Assembly: GCA_020161435.1 (NCBI GenBank)
Contig: JAIUNV010000002.1
Coordinates: forward strand, 744,001 to 808,000
DNA from: Bacteroidota bacterium
Lineage (GTDB): Bacteria; Bacteroidota; Bacteroidia; Chitinophagales; Chitinophagaceae
Direction of reading: 5' to 3'
DNA: 64,000 nucleotides
Of the stretch, positions 46,758 to 56,444 are shown piece after piece. The notes beneath the pieces were generated by a model, which was not told the DNA's origin, searched no databases, and was given only the letters and a program-made list of their open reading frames with translations. Each line of letters begins with the position of its first letter. The first letter of the stretch is position 1. A program made the translations under genes and the position numbers.

Positions 46758-49706
46758 TTATTCCAATCCATAATCGCGGCCTTTCATGGTGGCAGGCACG
46801 CCTTCTGTGAGCCACTTGGCTGGCTTTTCGCCTTTCAAAAACCAGTCGAAGAACTGCTGCTCCCGAATCTGAATGTCTTTGCGGTTGCGGCGTTCCACCA
46901 GGTTGTGGGCTTCATTGTTATACTGCAGCAACCATACCGGCTGACCCAAACGACGCATGGCGGTAAACAGCTCAATACCCTGATACCAAGGCACGGCACC
47001 ATCAGCATCGTTGTGCATTACCACCAACGGTGTTTTGTTTTTAGGCAAATGAAACAGCGGTGAATTTTTCAAATACAAATCTTGACGCTCCCACAAAGTA
47101 GCCCCAATGCGGCTCTGCGTTTTTTCGTATTGAAACTGACGGTTGAGGCCACTCTCCCAACGAATGCCACCATACGCACTGGTCATGTTGGCCACAGGCG
47201 CACCAGCCCATGCAGCAGCAAACAATTTAGTCATAGTAATCAGCTGCACGGTTTGATAACCACCCCAGCTTTGGCCTTGCAAACCCATCTTGGTGCTGTC
47301 TACATAACCCAGTTTTACCAGGTGGCGGGCACCACTCACAATGTAATCGTAAGCACTCTGTCCGGGCTCACCCTTGCGGTAATGAATATCTGGCGCCAGT
47401 ACTACATAACCACGGCTCACAAAGAACGGAATGTTCAAGCGGCTGGGTGTAGGTGCAGGTGCAGTGTAGCTGTACAAACCATCACTCAATGTTTCGTAGA
47501 AATAGGCGATCATCGGATACTTCTTTTTGGGATCGAAGTTTTCCGGCTTGTACACAATGCCTTGCGTCATTTTGCCATCGTAAGCTTTCCATTCAATCAG
47601 CTCTGCTGTACCCCACAGGTACTGGCTTTGCTGCGGATTGGGCTGACAAAGCACAACGGCCTGCATGGGCTGACTCACGGCATCAGCCAGCGTAGCTACC
47701 CGAATGTCAGGTGTTTGCTGATAGTTCTCCGTACTGAAACTCAGCACATCAGCATCCTTCGCTTTTACAAAAGAAGCCAGACGGGTAGGCAATGTTTGCT
47801 GCGCCATTTTGTTCAGCACAAATGGCTTTCCGATAGCCTGCCATTTAATGGCAGCGGTTTTATCAGTATTGTTGAAAATGGTAAACAGATAAGGCTTGCC
47901 CGACTCTACGAAATTTTCTTCGCGGTTGAGGTTTTGCCAGCGTATGGTCCACTTGTAGCTGCGGCCAATACCACCGGTAATCATCTCTGGCGCTTTAGCA
48001 GCCATTGGGTCCAGTTTCCAGATATCGTATTTGTCGTATACATACAAAGCAGAACCATCTTTCTCCCAACTCAAAGCGCCATAAGGAGAAGGATCATCGG
48101 GCACATCGTTGTCTTCGTCATACAAGGCTACTTTAATGCCTTTGGAGGGCACAAATTCTTTGCCATCCTTCCATGTGTGGTATTGCTTGTCCCCATTTTC
48201 ATACCACAGCAAAGTAGTACCATCCATGCTGGTGCCCATGGGCATGCCATCTACACCGGCTTTTACCAATTGCTTGCTTCCTGTAACGGGGTCTATCACA
48301 TACATATCTCCTTTGCCACGGCCGGCCCACTGGCTGGCAATGCGGCTGGCTTTATCATCCACCGCCCAAAACCATTTGCCATCGCCGTTGCCACTTGGTC
48401 TAACGTCCTGCAATTGCTGATCGGCGAGTTGCACCACTTTTTTCAACCCTACATGATACACCGTGAGGTAACTTCTGTTGAGCTCACGGGTCAGGTTACG
48501 CAGTTGATAGGGCTGCAAATAATCATCTTTATAATGCCAGATATCGAGTTGTGCTTTTTCAAATTCGGGCACGGTGGTGTCTTTCGGTGGCATTACAGGA
48601 GCCACACCAAACATTAAACGTTCGCCACTTTTGCTAAAGCTGAGGTTGGCAAATTCACTCACCGTCCAGCCGTTGGTTTTTCCGGCAGTAGTACGGTCAG
48701 CTATCAGCATGGCACTATCGGTGCCATGGCGCCAGTACCACAGTTTGTAAAACTTCTGGATGGCTTTGGCGCTGCTGTCTCTTTCGGCTACAAAAGCCAA
48801 CTGCAAACCCTCCTCATCCAGCGTCAGGTTTTTTACATCGTTGAAGGCGGTCATCACCGTATCCACTTTGGCAGCAGCAACATCTACAGATAACACATAC
48901 GCATTACCCTTGCCCACTTTGGCCGTTTTAATCACCAGTTTATTGCCCATTTTATCGGTAGTAAAATCGAGGGCATTTTTCCATGTCAGTTTTTTGCCGG
49001 TGGCCAGCTCGTACCATACCAGCTCGGTGCCGGCATCGCCGCCACCCGCTGCAGCACCCGCAGGTTCATCTGCATCCAAGCCTTCAGCATTCAGCCCTAA
49101 GCCTTCAGCATCTTTCAAGTATTTCTGCTGCACTTTTTCCGGAAACTTTTGCAACAATGCCGTAAGGCTGTCCACCACTTTGCGCAGGCTATCGGCTTGC
49201 GGATTTTTGGGAACCACCGGCGCTTTTTTGGCCGTATCGGGCAAAGGTTTGTCCATGTGGTAAGCCATCCAGCCGCCAGCATCGCTGGGCATTTTGTACG
49301 CCTTCACCCGGGCTATTTTCAGCACATTGCTGCTACCCAGTTGTACTATACCCAAACTGTCTTTGGGCATATCATCGGGGCGCTTCTTTTTAATGCGGGC
49401 ATCCCTCGTTTCCTGATAGGTAGGTTTAATTTTAAACACCGCATAGCGGCTGTCGGCACTCAGGCTCACCATGTAGCCGCGGGGCACTTCCAACCGCCAG
49501 CTGTTGGCCTTGTTGGCCAGTACCAAGCGGCCATCGCCTTCCTGCGGATTAACCGTAAAAGCCGTGTACTCACCATTGTTGCTGAGTACCCGCTCCTGAA
49601 TGCTTTCCCAACCATCGTACACACTGTGGTCGAGTGGCTTTTTTTGTGCCGATAACTGGCCCGCTGCCAGGCTCATTGCCAGCAACATACATGCGTATTT
49701 TCTCAT
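46758..49706 (-). CDS. secreted S9-family (prolyl oligopeptidase-like) peptidase
   Basis: 982 residues from ATG 49706, set by the signal peptide MRKYACMLLAMSLAAGQLSAQ. An N-terminal beta-propeller (about 40-720) is followed by an alpha/beta-hydrolase domain with the triad S813 in GQSWGGYQ, D902 in NDADGAVPW and H934 in NNEAHNL. Closest in layout to dipeptidyl-peptidase/acylaminoacyl-peptidase type exo- or oligopeptidases. A glycine- and alanine-rich insert (GAAAGGGDAG) interrupts the propeller. It acts in the periplasm. Divergent from the SMP-30-like gene. Confidence 0.92.
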   Translation of the reverse strand: MRKYACMLLAMSLAAGQLSAQKKPLDHSVYDGWESIQERVLSNNGEYTAFTVNPQEGDGRLVLANKANSWRLEVPRGYMVSLSADSRYAVFKIKPTYQETRDARIKKKRPDDMPKDSLGIVQLGSSNVLKIARVKAYKMPSDAGGWMAYHMDKPLPDTAKKAPVVPKNPQADSLRKVVDSLTALLQKFPEKVQQKYLKDAEGLGLNAEGLDADEPAGAAAGGGDAGTELVWYELATGKKLTWKNALDFTTDKMGNKLVIKTAKVGKGNAYVLSVDVAAAKVDTVMTAFNDVKNLTLDEEGLQLAFVAERDSSAKAIQKFYKLWYWRHGTDSAMLIADRTTAGKTNGWTVSEFANLSFSKSGERLMFGVAPVMPPKDTTVPEFEKAQLDIWHYKDDYLQPYQLRNLTRELNRSYLTVYHVGLKKVVQLADQQLQDVRPSGNGDGKWFWAVDDKASRIASQWAGRGKGDMYVIDPVTGSKQLVKAGVDGMPMGTSMDGTTLLWYENGDKQYHTWKDGKEFVPSKGIKVALYDEDNDVPDDPSPYGALSWEKDGSALYVYDKYDIWKLDPMAAKAPEMITGGIGRSYKWTIRWQNLNREENFVESGKPYLFTIFNNTDKTAAIKWQAIGKPFVLNKMAQQTLPTRLASFVKAKDADVLSFSTENYQQTPDIRVATLADAVSQPMQAVVLCQPNPQQSQYLWGTAELIEWKAYDGKMTQGIVYKPENFDPKKKYPMIAYFYETLSDGLYSYTAPAPTPSRLNIPFFVSRGYVVLAPDIHYRKGEPGQSAYDYIVSGARHLVKLGYVDSTKMGLQGQSWGGYQTVQLITMTKLFAAAWAGAPVANMTSAYGGIRWESGLNRQFQYEKTQSRIGATLWERQDLYLKNSPLFHLPKNKTPLVVMHNDADGAVPWYQGIELFTAMRRLGQPVWLLQYNNEAHNLVERRNRKDIQIREQQFFDWFLKGEKPAKWLTEGVPATMKGRDYGLE

Positions 49707-49862
49707 ACAATTGTTTTGAAAAAAGAATGAACGTCTAAGTAAATCATTCAATGTGAGTTTAGACGCTCCATTGGCTTTTTTCTTTTGCCCAAGGCCAGGC
49801 CGGGCCAACAAAAAGTTATACGCAATAGTTGTAAGTTGCAGTTCATCCGCTCAATTGTTGAT

Positions 49863-50690
49863 ATGAAAAAAATACTCCTTCCCGTTTGCTCCATTTTCCT
49901 TTTTGCAACCGCACAAGCACAGCATGCCCTGCACAAAATGTGGCAAACCGACAGCACCTGGAAAGTGCCCGAATCTGTGCTTGTAGATACCAAAAACAAT
50001 GTGCTCTACGTAAGTAATATTGATGGTGCTCCCGGGGGCAAAGACGGCAATGGTTCTATAGGCAAACTCGGCCGCGATGGCAAACCCATTGCCATAGAAT
50101 GGGTAAAAGGCCTGAACGCACCCAAGGGCATGGGTCAGCATGGCAACCTGCTGTATGTAGCCGATATGAATGAAGTGGTGATCATCGATATCAAGCAAGG
50201 CGCCATTATCAAAAAGATACCTGTTGAAGGAGCAAATTTTCTCAACGACATCAGCGTTGGCCCCAAGGGCGAAGTGTATGTAAGCGATAGTCAGGAAAAG
50301 AAAGTGCACAAAATTGAAGGCGACAAAGTGAGCCTCTTTGCCGATGGTTTTACCCGCCCCAACGGAGTGCTGTGGCAGCCCGATGGCATTTTTGTACTTG
50401 ACAATGGCGTGTTGTACAAACTCGATGCCAATGGCCAAAACCGCAGCAAAATTGCGGAAGGCCTCGAAGGCGGCAGCGATGGCGTGGAGAGAGTGGGCGG
50501 CAAAGATTTCATTGTGAGCTCTTGGGCCGGTGTCATCTACTATGTGCATGCCGATGGCAAAGTGGAAAAACTGCTCGACTACCGCAACGAAAAAATAAAC
50601 ACCGCCGACATTGGCTACGATGACAGCAAACGCATCGTGTATGCCCCAACCTTTTACAAAAACAGCGTTATCGCATTTCATTTGCAATAA
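49863..50690 (+). CDS. secreted SMP-30/gluconolactonase-like propeller protein
   Basis: 275 residues from ATG 49863. Signal peptide MKKILLPVCSIFLFATAQAQ. Six-bladed NHL/SMP-30-like propeller: ESVLVDTKNNVLYVSNIDG, LNDISVGPKGEVYVSDSQEKKVHKI, RPNGVLWQPDGIFVLDNG. The E...N...D metal ligands of SMP-30 lactonases seem partly kept, but activity is uncertain. Periplasmic. A terminator follows. Confidence 0.83.
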   Translation: MKKILLPVCSIFLFATAQAQHALHKMWQTDSTWKVPESVLVDTKNNVLYVSNIDGAPGGKDGNGSIGKLGRDGKPIAIEWVKGLNAPKGMGQHGNLLYVADMNEVVIIDIKQGAIIKKIPVEGANFLNDISVGPKGEVYVSDSQEKKVHKIEGDKVSLFADGFTRPNGVLWQPDGIFVLDNGVLYKLDANGQNRSKIAEGLEGGSDGVERVGGKDFIVSSWAGVIYYVHADGKVEKLLDYRNEKINTADIGYDDSKRIVYAPTFYKNSVIAFHLQ

Positions 50691-50715
50691 ATAACGTACA
50701 GCTATTGCTGCCAGC

Positions 50716-50750
50716 AGCCATCTGTACAGCACAGGTGGCTGTTGTGTTTT
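50716..50750 (+). terminator. terminator after the SMP-30-like gene
   Basis: AGCCATCTGT/ACAGGTGGCT arms (one G-T pair), then GTTGTGTTTTT, 25 nt past the stop. Confidence 0.75.
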
Positions 50751-50876
50751 TGGGGCTGTCAACAAAAGAACATGATTCAGCTGTAGTTCGGGCTGCTACG
50801 GGCTACGCCTCTACTGCGTCGAGGTGCCCCTTCGCATCCCGCAGCCCATCAACCACTGTATCTTTACCCGGCAAAC

Positions 50877-51341
50877 ATGAATACTCCGCTCCGCATATTA
50901 TGCATTGGCATTGGCAACATCCTTCGTGGCGATGATGCTGTGGGCCATTGGCTGGCAGACAAAATTGCCGCTGATGCACATCCGTTTGTAACCGTACAAA
51001 CCATGCATCAGTTACACATTGAGGTACTAGAACAATTGCAGCAATACAAACACGTGATGGTGATAGATGCTGCCATACAAAATGAACCGGCACTGCTCTC
51101 CGCTATCGCTCCACAAGACACCCCTGCACATGCCGAATCGCATCAGGCAGATGTGGTGACGCTGATGCAGCTGCATCGTAATTTGTATCAGCAACCGATT
51201 GATTGGTTTACGCTGCGCATAGCCGCACAGCAGTTTGAGATGGGAACAGCCATCAGCCCCGCCTGCATAGAACATGCACAAGCGGCCTATGCCCTTTGGC
51301 AGCAGTGGCTACAACAAATCCTCAACGAATCAACGCTGTAA
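50877..51341 (+). CDS. hoxW: [NiFe] hydrogenase maturation endopeptidase
   Basis: 154 residues. The HycI/HoxW family removes the C-terminal tail of the hydrogenase large subunit after nickel is inserted. N-terminal CIGIGNILRGDDAVGHWLAD is the family signature with the first metal-binding Asp; VMVIDAAI holds the second acidic residue and the HAESHQADVV region a His. It is on the opposite strand to the hox operon, and its last 12 bp overlap the end of hoxH, tail to tail. HoxH is its obvious substrate. A TATCTTTA element (one base off the -7 consensus) lies at 50859-50866. Confidence 0.92.
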   Translation: MNTPLRILCIGIGNILRGDDAVGHWLADKIAADAHPFVTVQTMHQLHIEVLEQLQQYKHVMVIDAAIQNEPALLSAIAPQDTPAHAESHQADVVTLMQLHRNLYQQPIDWFTLRIAAQQFEMGTAISPACIEHAQAAYALWQQWLQQILNESTL

Positions 51342-52766
51342 AGACAGCAGCACTTCGCCGCCGGCATTCACGATGTCAATTTGCATCGGCATTTTGCCCA
51401 TGGCATGAGTGGAGCAACTCAGACATGGGTCATAGCAACGAATGGCACTTTCCACTCTGTTCAGCATGCCTTCTGCTACATCAGCGCCATGCACATATTG
51501 GCGGGCCACATCCGTAATGGAGCGGTTCATGGAGGGATTGTTTTGCCCCGTGGCTATCAGCAGATTGACCATCGTTAGCTTGCCGCTGTCATCTGTTTCG
51601 TAATGATGGAACAAAGTACCTCTCGGAGCTTCTGAAGCACCAATACCAATTGCGTTATTCCACCTGCCCAATGTTTGCAAATGCGTACCTGTTACTTCGG
51701 GGTCTTGCAAATACATGGCGGCTTCTTCTACTCCTGCCAGTGTTTCAATCAAACGGGCGTAGTGGTAAAAGAAAGTTCCATGCACAGGCTGTCCATTGCC
51801 CAAGGCCCTGAACTGTAAAAATTCTGCCTGAGCCAACGGTGTTTTCATCCTGTCGGCTACATTCAATCTGGCCAACGGCCCTACTCTGTAAATGCCTTTT
51901 TCGATACCCAACGGTTTGTAATACGGATACTTGAGGTACGACCATTCCACCGCTCTTTCAGCAATAAATTCCAGATACCTTGTAAGCGATAACTGGTCTT
52001 GCAACACATTGCCTTCTGCATCTACAAAACGCAGCAATCCATCATACAATTCATGCTCGCCATGCGGGCCAACTGTACCTAGGTACATGGTAGGCGACGT
52101 AGCAAAACTGTTGATCATGTCGGCATTGGCAGCATGAAATTCTTTGATAATGCGAATGCCTGTCTGCACTGCATCCAACGCTTCGGGTATCCACTGCATC
52201 AATGCCTGTTGGTTATCTATTGTGAGCGGATAGCTCATACCACCGGGCACAATGCCCATCGCATGAATTTTTTTACCCGTAATGCGTTCGCTGATTTCCT
52301 GCCCAAACTTGCGGAGGCGAATACCTTTCAACGCCACATCCGGAAATTTTTCAGCCAGGCCAATGATATTTCTGCTGGCCGGATCGCTATCGTAGCCCAA
52401 TAAAAAATCGGGAGATGACAAATGAAAAAACGACAAAGCATGCGAAGAAATGTTTTGCCCGATGTGCATGAGCCGGCGTAACAGATTGGCTGTGTACGTA
52501 GGCTGAATGCCCTGTATCATTTCGCAGGCTTTTACACTGGCAATGGTATGACTCACCGGACAAATGCCACAAATGCGGGGCGTAATGGTGGGCATTTCTG
52601 TATACATTCTGCCCTCGCAAAATTTTTCAAAACCCCGAAACTCATTCACATGAAACTGCGCCTGATCTACTTCGCCATTGTCTTTGAGTGCAATGGTAAT
52701 TTTGGCATGGCCTTCGATGCGGGTGACCGGCGAGATGAGTATTTTTTTAGCTGCAGGCTTATCCAT
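51330..52766 (-). CDS. hoxH: NAD-linked [NiFe] hydrogenase large subunit HoxH
   Basis: 478 residues. It carries the Ni-Fe(CN)2CO active site. The four nickel-site cysteines are present: C66 and C69 in [10 protein letters not shown], and C448 and C451 in [10 protein letters not shown]454 ends the mature protein; the 24 residues after it (starting AMGKMP) are the tail cut by the HoxW peptidase. [15 protein letters not shown] at the N-terminus is typical of group 3d. The start overlaps the hoxY stop by 8 bp. Confidence 0.95.
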   Translation of the reverse strand: MDKPAAKKILISPVTRIEGHAKITIALKDNGEVDQAQFHVNEFRGFEKFCEGRMYTEMPTITPRICGICPVSHTIASVKACEMIQGIQPTYTANLLRRLMHIGQNISSHALSFFHLSSPDFLLGYDSDPASRNIIGLAEKFPDVALKGIRLRKFGQEISERITGKKIHAMGIVPGGMSYPLTIDNQQALMQWIPEALDAVQTGIRIIKEFHAANADMINSFATSPTMYLGTVGPHGEHELYDGLLRFVDAEGNVLQDQLSLTRYLEFIAERAVEWSYLKYPYYKPLGIEKGIYRVGPLARLNVADRMKTPLAQAEFLQFRALGNGQPVHGTFFYHYARLIETLAGVEEAAMYLQDPEVTGTHLQTLGRWNNAIGIGASEAPRGTLFHHYETDDSGKLTMVNLLIATGQNNPSMNRSITDVARQYVHGADVAEGMLNRVESAIRCYDPCLSCSTHAMGKMPMQIDIVNAGGEVLLSLQR

Positions 52767-53298
52767 ATTTCAATTTTTGAGCGGTACTTAAATCGGGCAT
52801 GCGATCGTTCAACAATTCGTATAGCACATAAAAAATGGTATCGGCGCTGGGCGGACAACCCGGCACAACTACATCTACCGTTACTACCGATTGCAGGGGC
52901 AACACTTTACCATGCAGTTTCAACAAGGCCGCATGATTGGGCCACATTCCTTCACCATCATTGCTGGGCGAATGCGTGTAAGCAGCAGCCATCACCTCTT
53001 GCAGCGGAAAGTAGTTGCGCATACCGGTGATGTTGGTCATCACGGCACAATCGCCCAAGGCCACCAACACTTTGGCCTGCTTGCGGATGTGTAATATTTC
53101 TTCGTAGTGTTCATCGCTGGTTACCGACCCTTCTACCAAGGCAATGTCTACTTCAGGAAAAGGCTTTCCATCTACAATGGGACACTTTACAATGTCGGCG
53201 AGTTTGGCAACTTCCAAAATGCGTTCGTCTATATCCAGCAGCGACATGTGGCAACCCGAACAGCCGCCCAACCATACAGTGGCTAATTTCTTTTTCAT
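52759..53298 (-). CDS. hoxY: NAD-linked [NiFe] hydrogenase small subunit HoxY
   Basis: 179 residues from ATG 53298. Holds the [4Fe-4S] cluster next to the active site, using C13 and C16 in WLGGCSGCHMSLLD, the Cys in ALGDCAVMTN and the Cys in VPGCPPSAD. The short form without extra clusters is what HoxY, not uptake hydrogenases, looks like, and there is no Tat signal, so the enzyme is cytosolic. Overlaps hoxH by 8 bp. Confidence 0.95.
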   Translation of the reverse strand: MKKKLATVWLGGCSGCHMSLLDIDERILEVAKLADIVKCPIVDGKPFPEVDIALVEGSVTSDEHYEEILHIRKQAKVLVALGDCAVMTNITGMRNYFPLQEVMAAAYTHSPSNDGEGMWPNHAALLKLHGKVLPLQSVVTVDVVVPGCPPSADTIFYVLYELLNDRMPDLSTAQKLKYG

Positions 53299-53331
53299 TG
53301 GCTCCAGTTTTTGGCGCAATACAACGTGCAG

Positions 53332-54039
53332 CTATTGCAGCAGTTTTCTTTTTTCTACCAGTTCTCCTATCATTTCCGGATACTTTGTGAGTTGGCCTTG
53401 TGCCACGGCTTTGGGCCATATAGCACCGGTTGGGCAGGCATGTACACATTTACCACAATCGGTACAGGTAATGCTTTCGCCCCAAGGCGTATTGAAATCG
53501 GAAATGATGCGTACATCATGACCACGGTTCATCACACCCCAGTTTCCGGCACCTTCTACTTGGGTGCAAACCCGCACACAACGGGTGCACATAATGCAGC
53601 GGTTGTGATCCATCACAAACCAAGGATGCGAGGTATCTACGTTGCACTCCGGATACAAAAAAGGATAACGGATGTGGTCAAGTCCTACAGCATAGCCAGC
53701 TTGTTGCAGTTCGCAATTGCCATTGGCCACACATACGGCACATACATGGTTTCGCTCTGCAAAAAACAGTTCAACCGTGATGCGTTGATACCGCTTGATA
53801 CGGTCGGTATCGGTGCGTATTATCATGTTGTCGGCTACCTGTGTGGTACAGCCACTCAGCAATCTGTTCACACCTTCTATTTCTACCAAACACAAGCGGC
53901 AGGCACCAATATCATGCAGGCCTTTGAGGTGACAAAGCGTAAGCATCGGTATGTTATTGGCTTTGCATACCTCCAAAATCGTTACACCAGATTCGGTGAG
54001 GATTTTTTGTCCATTGATATACACAGTAATGATGGGCAT
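53332..54039 (-). CDS. hoxU: NAD-linked hydrogenase diaphorase subunit HoxU
   Basis: 235 residues from ATG 54039. Electron-transfer subunit like the NuoG N-terminus: a [2Fe-2S] plant-type domain (CKANNIPMLTLCHLKGLHDIGACRLC), a His-Cys3 [4Fe-4S] site (RNHVCAVCVANGNC), and two ferredoxin [4Fe-4S] sites (CIMCTRCVRVC and CTDCGKCVHACP). It links HoxY to HoxF. Twelve bp after hoxF. Confidence 0.94.
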   Translation of the reverse strand: MPIITVYINGQKILTESGVTILEVCKANNIPMLTLCHLKGLHDIGACRLCLVEIEGVNRLLSGCTTQVADNMIIRTDTDRIKRYQRITVELFFAERNHVCAVCVANGNCELQQAGYAVGLDHIRYPFLYPECNVDTSHPWFVMDHNRCIMCTRCVRVCTQVEGAGNWGVMNRGHDVRIISDFNTPWGESITCTDCGKCVHACPTGAIWPKAVAQGQLTKYPEMIGELVEKRKLLQ

Positions 54040-54051
54040 ATACAAGTGGCT

Positions 54052-55719
54052 TTACAGTTCGAGATGTTGATGTATCAATACTTCCGGTGACACCAGGCGA
54101 TTGGCATATTCTTCGGGAAAATGGCGGAGTGTGCTAAGCAACGGATTGGGAGCACTACCACCCAAACCACAGAGGCTGGCTTCTTTTACATACACTGCCA
54201 ACTCTTGCAATCTGTCCACATCATGTTGAGTGCCTTTGCCGTCTACAATGCGTTGCAGCAGGTCGTGCATCATGCGGGTGCCTACCCTGCACGGAGCACA
54301 TTTGCCGCAGCTTTCATCCATACAAAACTCCATGAAGAAACGAGCCACATCCACCATGTCGCTGCTCTTGTCCATCACAATCAATCCACCCGAACCCATG
54401 ATGCTGCCAAGGCTCATGAGTGATTCGTAATCCATGCCTACATCCAAATGTTGCTCCGGAATACAACCACCCGAAGGGCCACCGGTTTGCGCCGCTTTAA
54501 ATTCGCCATCGCCAGGAATACCACCGCCAATGTCGAACACAATTTCGCGGAGGCTGGTACCCATCGGCACTTCAATCAGGCCGCTGTATTTGATTTTGCC
54601 GGCCAGTGCAAACACTTTGGTGCCGGCACTTTTAGCCGTTCCGGTTTCACTAAACCATTCACCGCCATTCAAAATAATCGGCGCTATGTTGGCATAGGTT
54701 TCTACGTTGTTGATGAGTGTTGGCTTACCCCACAAACCACATTCTGCAGGGTATGGCGGCCGCGGACTTGGTGTACCTCTTTTCCCTTCAATGGAAGCAA
54801 TCAATGCGGTTTCTTCACCACATACAAATGCACCTGCACCAATGCGAACCTCTACATCGAAAGAGAAGTTGCTTCCCAAAATATTTTTACCCAGCAAGCC
54901 CAGTTTTTTAGCTTGTTTCAGGGCTGTTTCAAAACGCTTAATCGCCAAGCGATATTCACCGCGAATGTAGGCGTAGCCTTTGCTGGCACCCACAGCATAA
55001 CCCGCAATCATCATGCCTTCGAGCACACTGTGCGGATTGCCTTCGAGCACACTGCGATTCATAAATGCGCCAGGGTCGCCTTCATCGCCATTGCACACCA
55101 CGTACTTCTGATTGTTGACGTATTTGTACACCGTTTCCCACTTCATACCCGTGGGGTAACCTGCACCACCACGCCCCCGCAAACGGCTGTGCTTTATTTC
55201 AGCTATCACATCTTCCGGCAGCATGCTGTTCAAGGCTTTGTCAAAAGCTTTGTACCCGTCATACGCTATGTATTCTTCAATGTCTTCCGGATTGATGACA
55301 CCACAATTTTTCAAAATAATTTTGTGTTGCTTTTTGAAGAACGGATCCTCATTGGCATTCACAAAAGGTTCGGGTCTGGTATCGGCAAACAAGAGTTTAT
55401 CTTTCTTCGGTTGCTTGTCAACAAACTGTGCCTTCAGCAAGTCACCTACTTCTTCCGGCTCCACTTTTTGGTAAATGGTATGATCGGGCAACACTTTTAC
55501 CAGCGGTCCCTGATTGCACAATCCCATGCAACCCGTCAGGTTGGCTTCTACTTCGTCTTTCAAACCCAGTGCATCAATATTTTGCTGTACTTGTTCCAAT
55601 ACTTTTTCTGCATTGGAAGCCATGCAACTGGTACCACAGCACACACATACTTTTTTACTGAAATGATGGTGTTTTGTTTTGGCCTGATCTGCCATCACCG
55701 TCAACTCCTGCCGGTTCAT
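54052..55719 (-). CDS. hoxF: NAD-linked hydrogenase diaphorase subunit HoxF
   Basis: 555 residues. N-terminal thioredoxin-like [2Fe-2S] domain (C27, C32, C64, C68), then the NuoF-like flavin module: [14 protein letters not shown] for [16 protein letters not shown] for FMN, and the [4Fe-4S] cysteines C471, C474, C477 and C517 in [11 protein letters not shown] and SLCGLGG. This subunit reduces NAD+ with electrons from H2 or the reverse. The start overlaps hoxE by 4 bp (ATGA). Confidence 0.95.
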   Translation of the reverse strand: MNRQELTVMADQAKTKHHHFSKKVCVCCGTSCMASNAEKVLEQVQQNIDALGLKDEVEANLTGCMGLCNQGPLVKVLPDHTIYQKVEPEEVGDLLKAQFVDKQPKKDKLLFADTRPEPFVNANEDPFFKKQHKIILKNCGVINPEDIEEYIAYDGYKAFDKALNSMLPEDVIAEIKHSRLRGRGGAGYPTGMKWETVYKYVNNQKYVVCNGDEGDPGAFMNRSVLEGNPHSVLEGMMIAGYAVGASKGYAYIRGEYRLAIKRFETALKQAKKLGLLGKNILGSNFSFDVEVRIGAGAFVCGEETALIASIEGKRGTPSPRPPYPAECGLWGKPTLINNVETYANIAPIILNGGEWFSETGTAKSAGTKVFALAGKIKYSGLIEVPMGTSLREIVFDIGGGIPGDGEFKAAQTGGPSGGCIPEQHLDVGMDYESLMSLGSIMGSGGLIVMDKSSDMVDVARFFMEFCMDESCGKCAPCRVGTRMMHDLLQRIVDGKGTQHDVDRLQELAVYVKEASLCGLGGSAPNPLLSTLRHFPEEYANRLVSPEVLIHQHLEL

Positions 55720-56225
55720 AATGCCTCCAGTTTTTCATGAATTATTGCCACGAGTTGATGGCCATCGGTTTTTGCCTGCACTTCTTCGTCTATCACTACA
55801 GCAGGCGCCAAACCACAGGCGCCAATGCAACGGGCCACTTGCAAGCCGAGTTTGTTATCGGCCGACACTTCACCCGCTTTGATACCAAAGCTTTGCTCCA
55901 CGGCATCCAGCAATTGCTGGGCACCTTTTACATAGCAGGCAGTACCGGTGCACACCAGGCAGGTATGATCTCCTCTCGACTTGAGCGAAAAGAAATGATA
56001 GAAAGTAACGGTAGAAAATACCCGTGCAGGAGGAATATGCAACTTGTTGGATATATGCTGTAGCACAGGCATGGGCAAATAACCATACGCATTTTGAGCT
56101 GCATGCAAAATTTCAATGAGTGCATCCGGACGAAAATTCTCTTTCTTCATGCGGGTGTCTAATAATTTCACCCGTGGATCGGTGGCAGAAAGCCCCGATG
56201 AGGCATTGGCAAATGGTCGTTTCAT
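55716..56225 (-). CDS. hoxE: NAD-linked hydrogenase subunit HoxE
   Basis: 169 residues. NuoE-like thioredoxin-fold [2Fe-2S] protein: the helical start ([20 protein letters not shown]) then CTGTAC (C-x4-C) and CIGAC (C-x3-C) as ligands. HoxE presence makes this the five-subunit form (HoxEFUYH) known from cyanobacteria and some other phyla, not the four-subunit Ralstonia type. First gene of the operon. Confidence 0.95.
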   Translation of the reverse strand: MKRPFANASSGLSATDPRVKLLDTRMKKENFRPDALIEILHAAQNAYGYLPMPVLQHISNKLHIPPARVFSTVTFYHFFSLKSRGDHTCLVCTGTACYVKGAQQLLDAVEQSFGIKAGEVSADNKLGLQVARCIGACGLAPAVVIDEEVQAKTDGHQLVAIIHEKLEAL

Positions 56226-56318
56226 AACGTTCTTTACTTAGAAACTGAACGATGAAAGCAAGGCGAGCAACAGCAAGGCCGCAAGTGCGGGATGGGGTTA
56301 TCGGAATTGCTATAGTAA

Positions 56319-56326
56319 CAAATCTA
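56319..56326 (-). promoter_or_regulatory. candidate -7 element of the hox operon
   Basis: On the minus strand TAGATTTG, an exact TAnnTTTG match about 93 nt before hoxE. No TTG at the proper spacing. A CATCA-TTT-TGATG inverted repeat at 56385-56397 upstream of it could be an operator. Confidence 0.35.
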
Positions 56327-56444
56327 CCGGCCGGCTATTTGCAGAAACATGAGCAAAATCAGCGCAATGAACTGAGAAATACCGCATCATTTTGATGAAC
56401 TTTTTCCAATTCCGCTATCTTGCCCCTGCACTTGTTTTACTGGC

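Noticed and set aside
47082..48617. 511-codon open frame on the plus strand opposite the S9 peptidase gene
   Set aside because: No recognisable domains, odd composition (rich in His, Gln, Thr), and it lies fully inside a well-supported gene in antisense; a shadow of its codon bias.
54448..55740. 430-codon open frame opposite hoxF
   Set aside because: Antisense shadow of hoxF; no family features and low-quality amino-acid pattern (many Phe, Thr, His).
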